64,000 bases of DNA from NCBI GenBank assembly GCA_025454405.1, contig JALOON010000018.1:1-64000 (forward strand), in the 5' to 3' direction. Both the position numbers and the translations under genes were made by a program. Source of the DNA: Oscillatoriaceae cyanobacterium Prado104. GTDB taxonomy: Bacteria > Cyanobacteriota > Cyanobacteriia > Cyanobacteriales > Microcoleaceae. Positions 20,722 through 29,725 of the stretch are shown piece after piece; within the stretch, counting starts at the first letter, position 1; each line of letters starts with the position of its first letter. The notes under the pieces were generated by a model, which worked only from the letters and a program-made list of their open reading frames with translations, made no database searches and was not told where the DNA came from.

Positions 20722-21920
20722 TTTTCAAACTCCTTTCTTTTGCAGTAACATTAATTTTCTTGCCATCCCAAGTTAGGCTGTAAGACCCGTCTTAGCGCTT
20801 CTCGCAAAATATAATAAGTAATGGGATGAATGCGAATTTCACCAATTACTGATTACCGATCGAGATGCTGCGGTTCTAGCTGATTTGGGTTGGTGCCGAG
20901 TTTTCTAGCTTTTGGCTGGAAAACAATCATTCTCTAGTAATAAACAAGCGCGATCGAACCGATCCCCCGTTCAAATTTGACTCAAACTTAAAACTGAAGC
21001 AGGACTTACGCTGGCACTCTATATGTAGGGTGCGCACTGCGCACCTTACCGCTATAAGTAGCGCGTTCATCTAAATGAATGTCCTAGCACTGTCAAGGTT
21101 GAAATCAAAGTTGAACTCCAAGTAAGATTTGCTGTCGATCGCGGGAACTCCTTGTAAATAAAGCCTTCGCTTTTTCGGATTCCCATTGCTTATAACTACA
21201 CCCCCATTCTGGTTGTTTCCGTCTAAAAAAACATCTTTCTACGGTATTGGCTCTGTTAGGAATAAATTGTTCCTTTAGTTACAAATATTAACCTTTCTCC
21301 AGCATTTATCTATGTATTAAAAGTTAAATTAATTTTAATAATGAAGAACTGGTGAAGGAGATTTAGCCTGCTGGCAGTCGCAGCGAAGCGGAGGGAATGC
21401 CGGTCGAACTGCAACTTGTATCAAGACAAACAAAACTTCAATAACACCTGCAAGTCAATAACTTGTTGTTGTCGCGATCGAGACTAGCGAAGTACAGTTG
21501 CAAGGGTACGAAGCGATCCCAAAGCAATTCGAGTACCTATTTTTCATCGCCAGTGCGTTCAATTTGTATCCACAGCCACCCAACTCTTACGGCGAAAATT
21601 TATTTCTGAAGAATGATGACTGCAAATAGGGTACGCGGTTAGTAGTAGTTGCCAATTTCTCGGATAATTATCTATCTGACTGCTGCATTCCTAACTTTCC
21701 GGCGGCGGGAACCTGGCACGAGTGGTTCTACAACAAAATAGTACAAGTTGGGGAGGAAAGAGCTTACTTGTATATCGGAGAGATTAAAATAATTCCTGCA
21801 TAATTTCTGCCTCGCGACAGATGGATGGTGAAGTTGTACCGCGTTTAATTGTAGTAAGAGTAACAATTTCACTGCTGCCAAAGCTGTGAATTAAAACAAG
21901 TTTTTTGGAGGACAAACGCG
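20722..21920. other. Repeat-rich intergenic region
   Basis: About 1.2 kb without a convincing gene. It holds a degraded element at 21001-21085 with ends AGGACTTACG and ATGTCCT and a gtgcgcactgcgcac palindrome at 21030. Open frames at 21672-21881 and 21784-22053 lack ribosome sites. The last bases contain the GGAGG of the BON gene. Confidence 0.6.
21001..21085. mobile_element. Degraded AGGACTTACGC element
   Basis: The left end AGGACTTACGC matches the intact element at 22344-22543; the right end has decayed to ATGTCCT. The interior holds the GGTGCGCACTGCGCACC palindrome typical of this family. Confidence 0.5.
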
Positions 21921-22301
21921 ATGGGTTGGCTGAAAAGATTGTTTGGTTTAGAAAAACTGGAAAACCAAGAAAACATTGAATCTGCTCCTTACCAAGCACC
22001 CGTAGCTCAAGCTCAATCTCAATCTCAACCTGCTGCTGCGAGCACGCAAACAATCCCGCCAGAACGCATGGGATTGAATGGAGAATACGACCAAAGCGGT
22101 TTAGCTAAGCGGGTGGCTCAAGCTTTTGATAATAACCCCGATGTTGCGGATATTGAGACAGTATATGTCGCTCAACAGGGCAGTACAGTCGTGCTCAAAG
22201 GTTCTGTTCCCAGCCAGGAAATTGTCACCAAGTTGGTGTCGATTGCTAGAAGTGTGAAAGGCGCAACTGGGGTGGAAACCAATCAAGTTAGTGTGGGTTA
22301 A
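21921..22301 (+). CDS. BON domain protein
   Basis: 126 residues with a short N-terminal amphipathic segment (MGWLKRLFGLEKLENQ), a Gln/Ala/Ser-rich linker (SAPYQAPVAQAQSQSQPAAA), and one BON domain in the second half: LAKRVAQAFDNNPDVADIET, then VVLKGSVPSQEIVTKLVSIA with the conserved central Gly, and VKGATGVETNQVSV. BON domains bind phospholipid or act in envelope or osmotic-stress proteins. No signal peptide is seen. GGAGG at 21907-21911 sits nine bases before the ATG. Similar to LysM-less YgaU/OsmY-type proteins; exact role unknown. Confidence 0.9.
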   Translation: MGWLKRLFGLEKLENQENIESAPYQAPVAQAQSQSQPAAASTQTIPPERMGLNGEYDQSGLAKRVAQAFDNNPDVADIETVYVAQQGSTVVLKGSVPSQEIVTKLVSIARSVKGATGVETNQVSVG

Positions 22302-22343
22302 TACTTGCACGAGGAACGGGGTAGAAGCCTGTTCGGCAATTGC

Positions 22344-22543
22344 AGGACTTACGCAGCATCGTTCCCGCATCAAGGGTTGCGATTGTTTCGCTTCGCTGGT
22401 AATAACGGAAATATGCTGTACTTGCGCCAATTTTAAATCGGTGAGTAAGGTGCGCATTGCGCACCCTACATCTAGAAGTTTCGCGCCAGCTCTAAATTAC
22501 TTAGTAACGCGCGCCCTACATCGAGAAGTTTTGCGTAAGTCCT
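22344..22543. mobile_element. 200-bp MITE with 12-bp perfect terminal inverted repeats
   Basis: AGGACTTACGCA at 22344-22355 is the exact complement of TGCGTAAGTCCT at 22532-22543. The interior has a gcgattgtttcgcttcgc segment and two palindromes (gtgcgcattgcgcac at 22450, acgcgcgccctac at 22506). A decayed relative lies at 21001-21085. No coding capacity. It fills most of the space between the BON and DUF2294 genes. Confidence 0.75.
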
Positions 22544-22601
22544 AAATTACTTAATTTAATGGACGATCGACCATTTCAAGAACATCAAATATATAATTGC
22601 T

Positions 22602-23012
22602 GTGGCAACTTTAGAACCAACTCGCGGTCAGTTAGAACGAAATATTTCGCAGCGAATTCAATCTTTATACCGTTCTCTTTTCGGGCATCAACCGAGTCAG
22701 GTGAGCTGCAATCTTATCGATAATAAACTGGTAATTGCGATGGAAAATGCGATTACCCCGCCAGAAAAATTGCTCGTGGACAACGGACAGGCGGAGTTAG
22801 CTGAAAAAGTGCGATCGGAACTGCAAACCGTTCTGGAAGAGCAAATGAAAGATTTAATAAATGAAGTATTGGGGGTAGAAGCGATCGACCTACTTAATGA
22901 TACCACATTGGAGACTGGTAGAACAGGAACGATCGCAATTTTAGGTGCTGCGCCCAGAATTCGCGAGTCTAGTTCTAAGTCTAAAAATCAACCGGAAGCA
23001 GGTTCAATTTGA
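22602..23012 (+). CDS. DUF2294 family protein
   Basis: 136 residues from GTG 22602. LERNISQRIQSLYRSLFGHQ, PSQVSCNLIDNKLVIAMENAITPPEKLL and VRSELQTVLEEQMKDLINEVLG follow the DUF2294 pattern, a small cytoplasmic family of unknown function sometimes labelled Na-translocating decarboxylase-associated. No ribosome site is clear. Its last 32 bases overlap, tail to tail, the end of the response-regulator gene on the other strand. Confidence 0.85.
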   Translation: MATLEPTRGQLERNISQRIQSLYRSLFGHQPSQVSCNLIDNKLVIAMENAITPPEKLLVDNGQAELAEKVRSELQTVLEEQMKDLINEVLGVEAIDLLNDTTLETGRTGTIAILGAAPRIRESSSKSKNQPEAGSI

Positions 23013-23580
23013 GCTGGCTGCGCATAATTATTTCTAAGTCGTCGAGGTTAAAGGGTTTAGATAGGTATGCCACACAACCGGCTAGCAAAATGCGATCGCG
23101 GTCTTCTGTTTTTGCCAGCGCTGTAATGGCAATTATGGGAACATTTGCAAGTGTTGGCTCGGCTTTGAGGCGGGCTATCAATTCTATACCGTCTATATCC
23201 GGCAGGCATATATCGAGTACAATTAAGTCGGGAGTTCGATCGAATGCTGCTGCAAGTGCTGTGCAGCCATCGGAGGCTCCCACGCATTTGCAGCCCCACA
23301 AATCGAGAATTTGAGTCAGCAAATCTAAATTGTCGCGATTGTCGTCTACGGCCAAAACTAACGGAACTTTATTCGCAAGCACTTGACCGTTTTTATAAGA
23401 AGGTTCCAAATCTTGACTGCAGTTGGCGTAACTCATAAGCTCGCATAACCTTAAGGTAAAAGACTTTTCTACGAGGCATTCCTCAAGTGGCACTCGGGCA
23501 CTGACAACAGATTGGCTCGTACAAATACCGATCGGGTTGACTGTTTTTGCTCTAGCGCGACTGTCAAATACTGCAAACAT
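22981..23580 (-). CDS. Single-domain response regulator
   Basis: One REC domain fills the last 125 residues: VPLVLAVDDNRDNLDLLTQI with the acidic pair, DLIVLDICLPDIDGIEL with the phosphoacceptor Asp, IIAITALA with the conserved Thr/Ala, and GCVAYLSKPF with the Lys. There is no output domain, so it probably passes phosphate or signals by protein contact, as CheY- and Rcp-like proteins do. The first 48 residues are not conserved-looking; ATG 23436 would give 151 residues and may be the true start. No kinase gene is adjacent. It converges on, and overlaps, the DUF2294 gene. Confidence 0.87.
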   Translation of the reverse strand: MFAVFDSRARAKTVNPIGICTSQSVVSARVPLEECLVEKSFTLRLCELMSYANCSQDLEPSYKNGQVLANKVPLVLAVDDNRDNLDLLTQILDLWGCKCVGASDGCTALAAAFDRTPDLIVLDICLPDIDGIELIARLKAEPTLANVPIIAITALAKTEDRDRILLAGCVAYLSKPFNLDDLEIIMRSQLKLNLLPVDF

Positions 23581-24002
23581 ACGCTACCAGTTGAGGAAAA
23601 TACGGGCAAGGCCGATCGAAATAAGAGGTTATCCTAATTCTACTAATAATTTGGAAAACTACAAACTCAGCATTTTTTAATTGCAGTTTTTGAGAGAATT
23701 CACCTAATGTACCTGCCGTCCATCTATCTAAAGTAAGATTTACTCGCACGTTTGAATTTAATAACTTCGCTCTGCTGAGAGATACGGGTTGAGCGAGTTT
23801 TAATGTTAGCTTTGTAATCATCAAAGGTGTACCCTTTAATACAAAATCCCGGTTAAATCCCTTTGAATATTGACAGCCGACAGCAAACTGCCAGCAGTTG
23901 TCCGATGTTAAATTTCGCTTGTCAAGTGAATCTTAAAAACCTCGTTCGGAGCGATCTAAGGCTGAGTGTTTGTTGTTGGCGATCGACTGTTTCTGGTTGG
24001 CG

Positions 24003-24068
24003 ATCGACTGTCAAAAAACAGTCCGCCGATTGTCAAAAAACAGTCCGCGAGCGGGGGCGCTCGCACTA
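24003..24068. repeat. Short direct and inverted repeats (tgtcaaaaaacagtccgc; gcgagcgggggcgctcgc)
   Basis: tgtcaaaaaacagtccgc occurs twice in succession, followed by the hairpin gcgagcgggggcgctcgc. Hairpins of this second type recur at about 29515-29541 and 33602-33626, each directly upstream of a GAGTTTTGA block. The remainder of the 23581-24221 gap shows no gene that I accept. Confidence 0.7.
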
Positions 24069-24111
24069 AACATTATCGATCGATTGACGGTCGCGAGCGG
24101 GGAAGAGGGGA

Positions 24112-24191
24112 AGTTCTGAGTTTTAAGTTTTGAGTTTTAAATAAAGAACTGTCTTTAACTCAAAATTTAAAACTCAAAACTCCTTACCAAC
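24112..24191. repeat. GAGTTTTGA-type interspersed repeat block
   Basis: ttttaagttttgagtttt faces aaaatttaaaactcaaaact around a taaagaactgtctttaact loop. It ends 20 bases before the ribosome site of the DUF2267 gene and so forms part of its 5' leader. Confidence 0.8.
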
Positions 24192-24221
24192 TGTCAACTA
24201 TTAACTATTTAGGAGGTTTTG

Positions 24222-25025
24222 ATGACAATTGCAATTAGAGACGATCTGACATACATTTTGCTCAAAAAGATTGCCGAAGGCAACGGCTGCAGGGGAGAGT
24301 CAGAAATTAGGAACGCGGCCGAGGAATATGTCGGCAAAGAAATACCGGAAGCAGAATTGCTCGGTCACTTGGATTACCTAAATCAAAGGGAGTTTATCAA
24401 AGCTGAGTTTACCGGGGAACCTTACGGAGGAGCTGAGTTATTGCCGCCTTTAGTGACTTTTCAAGAAGCCGATTTGACCGAAAAAGGGCGCAAACTCTTG
24501 CAGAAAATGGAGACTAACCCTCCTAAGTCGCTCCATCAAGAAGGAGCGGCAATTCCGATTCCTTCTAAGGATATGCCATTTTTAGAAAAAGTGATGGTTA
24601 AGGGGCATTTGGAGGATATTTTTGATGCTCGGGATATTACCGAAATTGTCTACCGGACGATGCGGGATTTAATGACCACAGAAGCGTCCGAGCGCGTAGA
24701 ATCAGAACTGCACAAAGAGGCTTTGCCTACTGATGACAAAACGCTGAAAAAAGAGATAGCAGAACTCTGGAAAGATACCAATCCGGTAACAGGATTTCTC
24801 AGCCGGGTGCGCCCGCCGTGGCACGGGCCGGCACCGTTTGTAATTGATTCCGACTTGTTTGCTTTTCGCGTGGAACAAGAAGGAGGATTGCCATCGGGAG
24901 TAAAGCCGGAAATTGCGATTGCGGCCGTGTTTTCGGCAACGAAAGATGAGCTGTCTCAGGAGCGAATATCGGAAATAGCGGGCTTTTTGCCAGACCGAAT
25001 CAGACAAATTTGGGAGTCAGCTTGA
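24222..25025 (+). CDS. DUF2267 family protein
   Basis: 267 residues from ATG 24222, which has AGGAGG five bases upstream (TTG 24219 is open but less likely). The N-terminal 100 residues look like a winged-helix-type domain (ILLKKIAEGNGCRGESEIRN, LLGHLDYLNQREFIKAE, ADLTEKGRKLL). The rest fits DUF2267: FLEKVMVKGHLEDIFDARDI, TEIVYRTMRDLMTTEASERV, and a final VKPEIAIAAVFSATKDELSQ repeat. DUF2267 proteins are cytoplasmic and of unknown function, often stress-associated. The gene is monocistronic, with a repeat block ahead and a terminator behind. Confidence 0.85.
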   Translation: MTIAIRDDLTYILLKKIAEGNGCRGESEIRNAAEEYVGKEIPEAELLGHLDYLNQREFIKAEFTGEPYGGAELLPPLVTFQEADLTEKGRKLLQKMETNPPKSLHQEGAAIPIPSKDMPFLEKVMVKGHLEDIFDARDITEIVYRTMRDLMTTEASERVESELHKEALPTDDKTLKKEIAELWKDTNPVTGFLSRVRPPWHGPAPFVIDSDLFAFRVEQEGGLPSGVKPEIAIAAVFSATKDELSQERISEIAGFLPDRIRQIWESA

Positions 25026-25128
25026 TCTCTGCCAGCAGGCAAATCTGAAGAAGGCGCGACAGCCTGCCAAATTTTAAGAATCTATCGGAAAAAAGCAAGC
25101 CCTAAAAAGGCAAGCCTTAATTAATGCT

Positions 25129-25166
25129 AAACCGCTACAATAATTGCAATTATTGAGGCGGTTTTT
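25129..25166 (+). terminator. Rho-independent terminator after the DUF2267 gene
   Basis: AAACCGC and GCGGTTT form the stem base, the inner part (ATAATTGCAATTAT) is itself palindromic, and the right arm ends in TTTTT. It lies about 100 bases after the stop codon. Confidence 0.75.
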
Positions 25167-25694
25167 GTCATGCAGAAGTATAAATGCTTACTTTAGTTAG
25201 CACTTAAAGGGTGCAAATCAGGTTAAATAAACCCGCGAAGTAGAACTTGAATGTATTGCCGTTACCAGCGCTATCGCTACACTCCGCTGACGCTAACCTG
25301 CTGGCTTCGGGCCTGCAAGTTCTACCTTGAACCCCACCCACAAAAAAGTTCCTTAGCGATCTAGCAGTCATACATCATTCGTAAAAGTTGATAAACCGGG
25401 TTTCTCTAAGAAATCCGGTTTTTGAAGCCTGGTAGTTTTTACAACTCATATGGGACTGCTATATTGGTGCAATATATTCAGATCTCAGCCACCCGATCGG
25501 AGTTTGGTGCAGAGCATTTTTAAGTTTATCCGTATCAACCGCAACAATTCCCCGCCTGTCTGAGCTTGCTGGCACCGCCTAAGCGAAAGCATAACAGCGA
25601 ATTGCCAGCACTCGAAAGTGTTGTATTATTTAATACAGGGGGAGTTAAAATAGCTGACGCAACAATTCTGTTATCGACCTTAAGGATAAAAAGG
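25167..25694. other. Intergenic region upstream of the phytochrome gene
   Basis: Contains a fragment of the dispersed core (caggttaaataaacccgc at 25213), an aaaccgggtttctctaagaaatccggttt hairpin split across 25398-25428, and agcagtcat...catt(c/t)gtaaaa at 25364-25388, which recurs at 52410-52433. No gene seen. Confidence 0.6.
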
Positions 25695-28388
25695 ATGGCT
25701 CGCAGAAAAGTTAGAAAAACACCAAGTTCTGCTCTCGAACAGGAGAGTTTGCTCAACCGAATTACGACTCGCATCCGCCATTCTTTAGAACTCCAAGAGA
25801 TATTGACGACTACAGCTAATGAACTTCGTTGTTTTTTGGGGAGCGATCGAGTTAAGATTTATCGGTTTGAAGAGGATGGCAGCGGCGAAGTAATTGCTGA
25901 ATCGATTAATGGTGACAATTTGCCTTCTCTGCTGGGCTTGCGCTTTCCTGCAAGCGATATTCCCAACAGCGCTCGCGAAATGTTTGTCAAAGCGCGCCAG
26001 CGAGTGATTGTCGATGTAGAATACAACCATCAAACTATTAATCGGTTGGACTGTCCGGCAACAGGCAAAACTTTAGCTGTTGAAGATATTCGCTACAGTC
26101 CGGCAGACGCCTGTCATATTGAATATTTGAGTGCTTTGGGGGCGCGTTCTTCGCTAACTGTGCCGATTTTGCATCAAAGTCAACTTTGGGGGTTGCTGGC
26201 TTGCCACCACACTCGGTCCAGGCGTTTTAGCGATCGAGAGTTGGCAATCGTCCAGTTACTCGTCGATCAGCTTTCGATCGCGATCGCCCAATCTTCTCTC
26301 CTCGCTCACGCCCGACAGCAAGCTCGCGACGAAGCGATTATCAATCAAATTAGCAGTTTGTTGCACTCTCCTCTAGAACTGACAGAAATTCGAGAAACAG
26401 TGCTCGATCGAATTGTCAAACATTTGCAGGGATGCGGCGGCAGACTTTACATTGCTGCCGACGCGATCGGTCAGCCGGCTCAACTTTATACTTGCGGTCG
26501 GCAACCGCAGGACTTGCAACTTGAAGCTAGCTCGTTTTGGCAGCAACTCATGGGGTTTTCCAGCCTAGAAGGAAAGCTTGAAGCCGCAGGTGAAACCGGG
26601 ACAGCAGCAGAGAAATTAGATATTTATTCCGCTTTAAATCGCGATATAAATACTAAGTTAAATTCGGGAAATTTCCCCTCTATTGAAAACAAAAATTCTG
26701 ATGCTATTAGACCGCTATTTTACGTAATTGCCGATGTCGATCGAGAACCTAACTTAACATCTTTATCTGCTGCATTTCTCAGGGCATCTATTCGATCGCT
26801 CCTGGTAGTGCCACTGCAATACCGCCAGCAGTGCGCTGGCTGTCTGACGATTTTTCGCAAAGAAATAGAAACAGAAATTTTGTGGGCAGGGTACTGCAGC
26901 AGTGACGGTCGCAACCAGCGCCCCCGAGATTCGTTTTCTGCTTGGAAAGAAATCCAAACAGGGCAAGCTAAAGAGTGGAACAGCGATGAATTGAAGCTGG
27001 CAAAAGCTTTGGCAACTCACATCTATATGTCTGTCATGCAGAGGCGGGTAGAGGCGACAATCCGGCACCAAGCTTCTCACGACCAACTAACAGGTTTAGC
27101 CAACCGATCGCTCTTTAATGAAAAACTGTCCCTAGCCGTAGCAAATGCCCGCCAAAGTGCAGAAATGCTAGCAGTAATATTTCTAGATTTGGACAGATTT
27201 AAAAATGTAAACGATACCCTCGGTCACGCTGTGGGAGACGAGTTGTTGCAAAGTGTAGCTCGCCGCTTGATTAACTGTTTGCGCGGTGACGATACGATCG
27301 CCCGCTGGGGAGGGGATGAGTTTACTTTGCTGCTTTACAACATCGATTCTGCTGAGGATGCCAAGAAGATTTGCCAGCGAATTCTCTACAGTTTGAGCAG
27401 TCCTTTTGAGTTTGACGGCAGAGAATTGAATATGAAGGCTAGTTTGGGAGTTGCCCTAGCTCCTTACGACGGGGAAGATGCAGAAACTTTGCTGAAAAAT
27501 GCTGATGCTGCGATGTATCGAGCCAAACAGCAAGGTCGGAACAATTATCAGTTTTACACGCGGGCGATCGGCAGTAAAGTTTCGGAGAGTTTGGACTTGG
27601 AAAACAATCTATATAAAGCATTAGAAAAAGAAGAGTTCGTGCTGCATTACCAGCCGCAAATCGACTTGACTAACGGCAGACTGGTAGGCATGGAAGCTTT
27701 AATCCGCTGGCAGCATCCCGAACGCGGTTTGATTTCTCCCGATCGGTTTATTTCTATTGCTGAAGAAACCGGATTAATTTGCCCGATCGGGGAATGGGTA
27801 TTGCGAACGGCTTGCGCTCAAAATCGTTCGTGGCAGTTACTGGGCGCGCCGCCGCTGCGGGTGGCTGTAAATTTGTCTGCCTGCCAGTTTCGGCAAGCGA
27901 GTACGGTGAGTTCGATCGCTAAAATTTTGTCGGAAACCGGGCTAAATCCCGAGCATTTAGAAATCGAAATTACTGAAACTGTGGCGATGACAGACGTGCA
28001 ATTTACTGTGGGTGTTTTGCAACAGTTGCAAGCCACGGGAATTCACATTGCTTTGGACGATTTTGGCACTGGTTATTCTTCGCTGTGGTCTTTGAAAAAC
28101 TTACCGCTGGATTCTTTGAAAATCGACCGATCTTTCGTGGCAGATATGCTGAACGACAGCAACGGGACGGCTATTGTTAAAGTAGCGATCGCCCTGGGTC
28201 ACGGGCTGAATTTAAAAGTAGTTGCTGAAGGAGTGGAAACAGCAGAACAGTTGGAATTTTTGCAAGGACTCAAGTGCGATCGGGCGCAGGGTTATTTGTT
28301 CGGCAAACCGATTCCTGCTGCCGAGGCAACGCAACTGTGCGTAGCTAATAAACGGTGGGAAATTAACGAATTTTACCCGCAAATTTGA
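25695..28388 (+). CDS. cph2: Cph2-like knotless phytochrome with GGDEF and EAL domains
   Basis: 897 residues from ATG 25695 (AAGG nine bases upstream; the frame is open from TTG 25566). GAF1 follows group II phytochromes: SDRVKIYRFEEDGSGEVIAE, FPASDIPNSAR, ADACHIEYLSALGARSSLTV with chromophore Cys140 before His, and LWGLLACHH. A second, divergent GAF with long inserts covers about 220-450. The GGDEF motif is at 538-542 with an intact RxxD inhibitory site five residues before it. The EAL domain (EAL at 667, DDFGTGYSS, KIDRSFV, EGVET) keeps its catalytic residues. It should bind a linear bilin and link red/far-red light to making or breaking cyclic di-GMP. Compared with Synechocystis Cph2 it lacks the C-terminal GAF3-GGDEF half. 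Confidence 0.92.
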   Translation: MARRKVRKTPSSALEQESLLNRITTRIRHSLELQEILTTTANELRCFLGSDRVKIYRFEEDGSGEVIAESINGDNLPSLLGLRFPASDIPNSAREMFVKARQRVIVDVEYNHQTINRLDCPATGKTLAVEDIRYSPADACHIEYLSALGARSSLTVPILHQSQLWGLLACHHTRSRRFSDRELAIVQLLVDQLSIAIAQSSLLAHARQQARDEAIINQISSLLHSPLELTEIRETVLDRIVKHLQGCGGRLYIAADAIGQPAQLYTCGRQPQDLQLEASSFWQQLMGFSSLEGKLEAAGETGTAAEKLDIYSALNRDINTKLNSGNFPSIENKNSDAIRPLFYVIADVDREPNLTSLSAAFLRASIRSLLVVPLQYRQQCAGCLTIFRKEIETEILWAGYCSSDGRNQRPRDSFSAWKEIQTGQAKEWNSDELKLAKALATHIYMSVMQRRVEATIRHQASHDQLTGLANRSLFNEKLSLAVANARQSAEMLAVIFLDLDRFKNVNDTLGHAVGDELLQSVARRLINCLRGDDTIARWGGDEFTLLLYNIDSAEDAKKICQRILYSLSSPFEFDGRELNMKASLGVALAPYDGEDAETLLKNADAAMYRAKQQGRNNYQFYTRAIGSKVSESLDLENNLYKALEKEEFVLHYQPQIDLTNGRLVGMEALIRWQHPERGLISPDRFISIAEETGLICPIGEWVLRTACAQNRSWQLLGAPPLRVAVNLSACQFRQASTVSSIAKILSETGLNPEHLEIEITETVAMTDVQFTVGVLQQLQATGIHIALDDFGTGYSSLWSLKNLPLDSLKIDRSFVADMLNDSNGTAIVKVAIALGHGLNLKVVAEGVETAEQLEFLQGLKCDRAQGYLFGKPIPAAEATQLCVANKRWEINEFYPQI

Positions 28389-28701
28389 GGTGAATTTTAC
28401 AGTTACTTCCTCTTTCAAATCTCAATTTTCAAATCGATCGCAATTCTTGTAGGAGCAGGTTCGCCGATCGACTGACCGCAATAAAATTCGTTTGTAGTGT
28501 GGACTTTAGTCCGCAGCATTGTGCGTACTTGTGTCCGCACACTCGCTTCGTTTTTGTTATAGTAATCGACCATACATACAGCAGATTGCACGTTTATGAA
28601 GTACATCCCAGAAACCCGGTTTCTTTAAGAAACCGGGTTTCTCTGTACCTCACATACCTGAAAACTGCTGTAATATCAATCGATCGGTAAAAATATAATT
28701 C
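28389..28701. other. Intergenic region of stacked repeats
   Basis: Holds a truncated copy of the tgtagg(g/a)gc(g/a)ggttcgcc core (28446), a gtagtgtggactttagtccgc palindrome (28495-28515), and the hairpin at 28610-28643. Nothing else is visible. Confidence 0.65.
28610..28643. repeat. Perfect GAAACCCGGTTTCTT hairpin
   Basis: AGAAACCCGGTTTCTT at 28610 is followed, after two bases, by AAGAAACCGGGTTTCT. Each arm is itself nearly palindromic. It is between the convergent phytochrome and nuclease-like genes and could work as a terminator in either direction. Member of the GAAACCGGGTT family. Confidence 0.75.
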
Positions 28702-29304
28702 CTAAATTTGCAATTCGCAGTGTCGAAAAACATAATTAACAGCCGCAAATAACTTTTCTAACTCTTGAATCGTGTAAAAAGTCTTATTGCGAGTAAAAAC
28801 ATCTGCCTCCAGCTTGCCAAACTGCCAGACTTTCCCGTTAGAAACAATTCCAAAAATTGTTTGTGTCAGTTCATCATTCAGCCGCTGTACGGCCACCATT
28901 TCTGCCAAACACTGACCCCATCCCTCCTCAAACTTATCTTGCTTTGCTTCAACTGTCAAAAAATAAGGCTTGTCAAAAATAATTGTCCCTAGCGGACTTC
29001 GCTTGGTCACAATATAATCGGGGACACCGCATAAATCTTCATCATAATCAAGGCTTTCATGACTCCACAGCGTTAACTTAGTCCGATAATTTTTCCATAC
29101 TTCCTTCAAAACGGGATAAATCAGGTTCTCACAAATTGCATTTTCTGAATTATCTACTACGCCCTCAGCAAACAACAAATCGAGTTCTTCTTTAAAAGAT
29201 TCTTTCACAGGCAATTCCAGTTCCGTTATATAATCGGACAGCACGTACTTCAGGAGAAACTTTTTTGCCACAGCCCCAATACTCTTGTAACTGCTAAACG
29301 GCAT
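28702..29304 (-). CDS. Restriction-endonuclease-like (PD-(D/E)XK-type) protein
   Basis: 200 residues. The central part reads CGVPDYIVTKRSPLGTIIFD, then FLTVEAKQDKFEEGWGQCLA. The Asp...ExK spacing (GVPDYIV...VEAKQD) is that of a PD-(D/E)XK nuclease core, similar to type I restriction HsdR N-terminal and Uma2/DUF-type nuclease families. A helical N-terminus and a C-terminal aromatic stretch flank it. No partner methylase or helicase is next to it. It is found as an orphan gene in cyanobacteria (recollection). Nuclease activity is inference. Confidence 0.72.
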   Translation of the reverse strand: MPFSSYKSIGAVAKKFLLKYVLSDYITELELPVKESFKEELDLLFAEGVVDNSENAICENLIYPVLKEVWKNYRTKLTLWSHESLDYDEDLCGVPDYIVTKRSPLGTIIFDKPYFLTVEAKQDKFEEGWGQCLAEMVAVQRLNDELTQTIFGIVSNGKVWQFGKLEADVFTRNKTFYTIQELEKLFAAVNYVFRHCELQI

Positions 29305-29574
29305 TTTGACCTCTAAATTTTTATCTCTAATTTTTATCTCTAATTTTTGAACTCTAAACTGTCTCGATTTTTTAGTATCGATGGTTTGGGTGTCGATTTT
29401 TCAGGACACCGGGCAACTATTTTAACGATCGCCCGCTAACATTCTCGCACCATCTTGCATTAATTGCAATAAATTGATAAACAATAATAGAGATTGCTGA
29501 CTGTCAACTGGCAAGGTTCGCCAGCGGGGACGCTCGCACTCTTTTACTGTCAACTGTCAACGGTCAGGGGAAAT

Positions 29575-29709
29575 TCTGAGTTTTAAGTTGTGAGTTTTGA
29601 ACTTGAGAATTGTCTTGAACTCAAAACTCAAAATTCAAAACTCAAAACTCCTTAGAACTGTCTTTAACTCAAAATTCAAAACTCAAAATTCAAAACTCCT
29701 TACCAACTA
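29575..29709. repeat. GAGTTTTGA-type interspersed repeat block
   Basis: Three or more runs of ctcaaaactcaaaattcaaaact. It directly precedes the esterase start, and its in-frame translation (KLKIQNSKLL-like) would add a false 43-residue N-terminus to that gene. Confidence 0.8.
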
Positions 29710-29725
29710 TCAACTATCAAACACC

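Noticed and set aside
23564..23824. 86-codon minus-strand frame upstream of the response regulator
   Set aside because: Composition is protein-like, but there is no convincing ribosome site, it overlaps the regulator start, and no family is recognised.
29597..29725. N-terminal extension of the esterase gene
   Set aside because: It only translates the GAGTTTTGA repeat block (KIQNSKLL-like words). The conserved protein starts at 29726.
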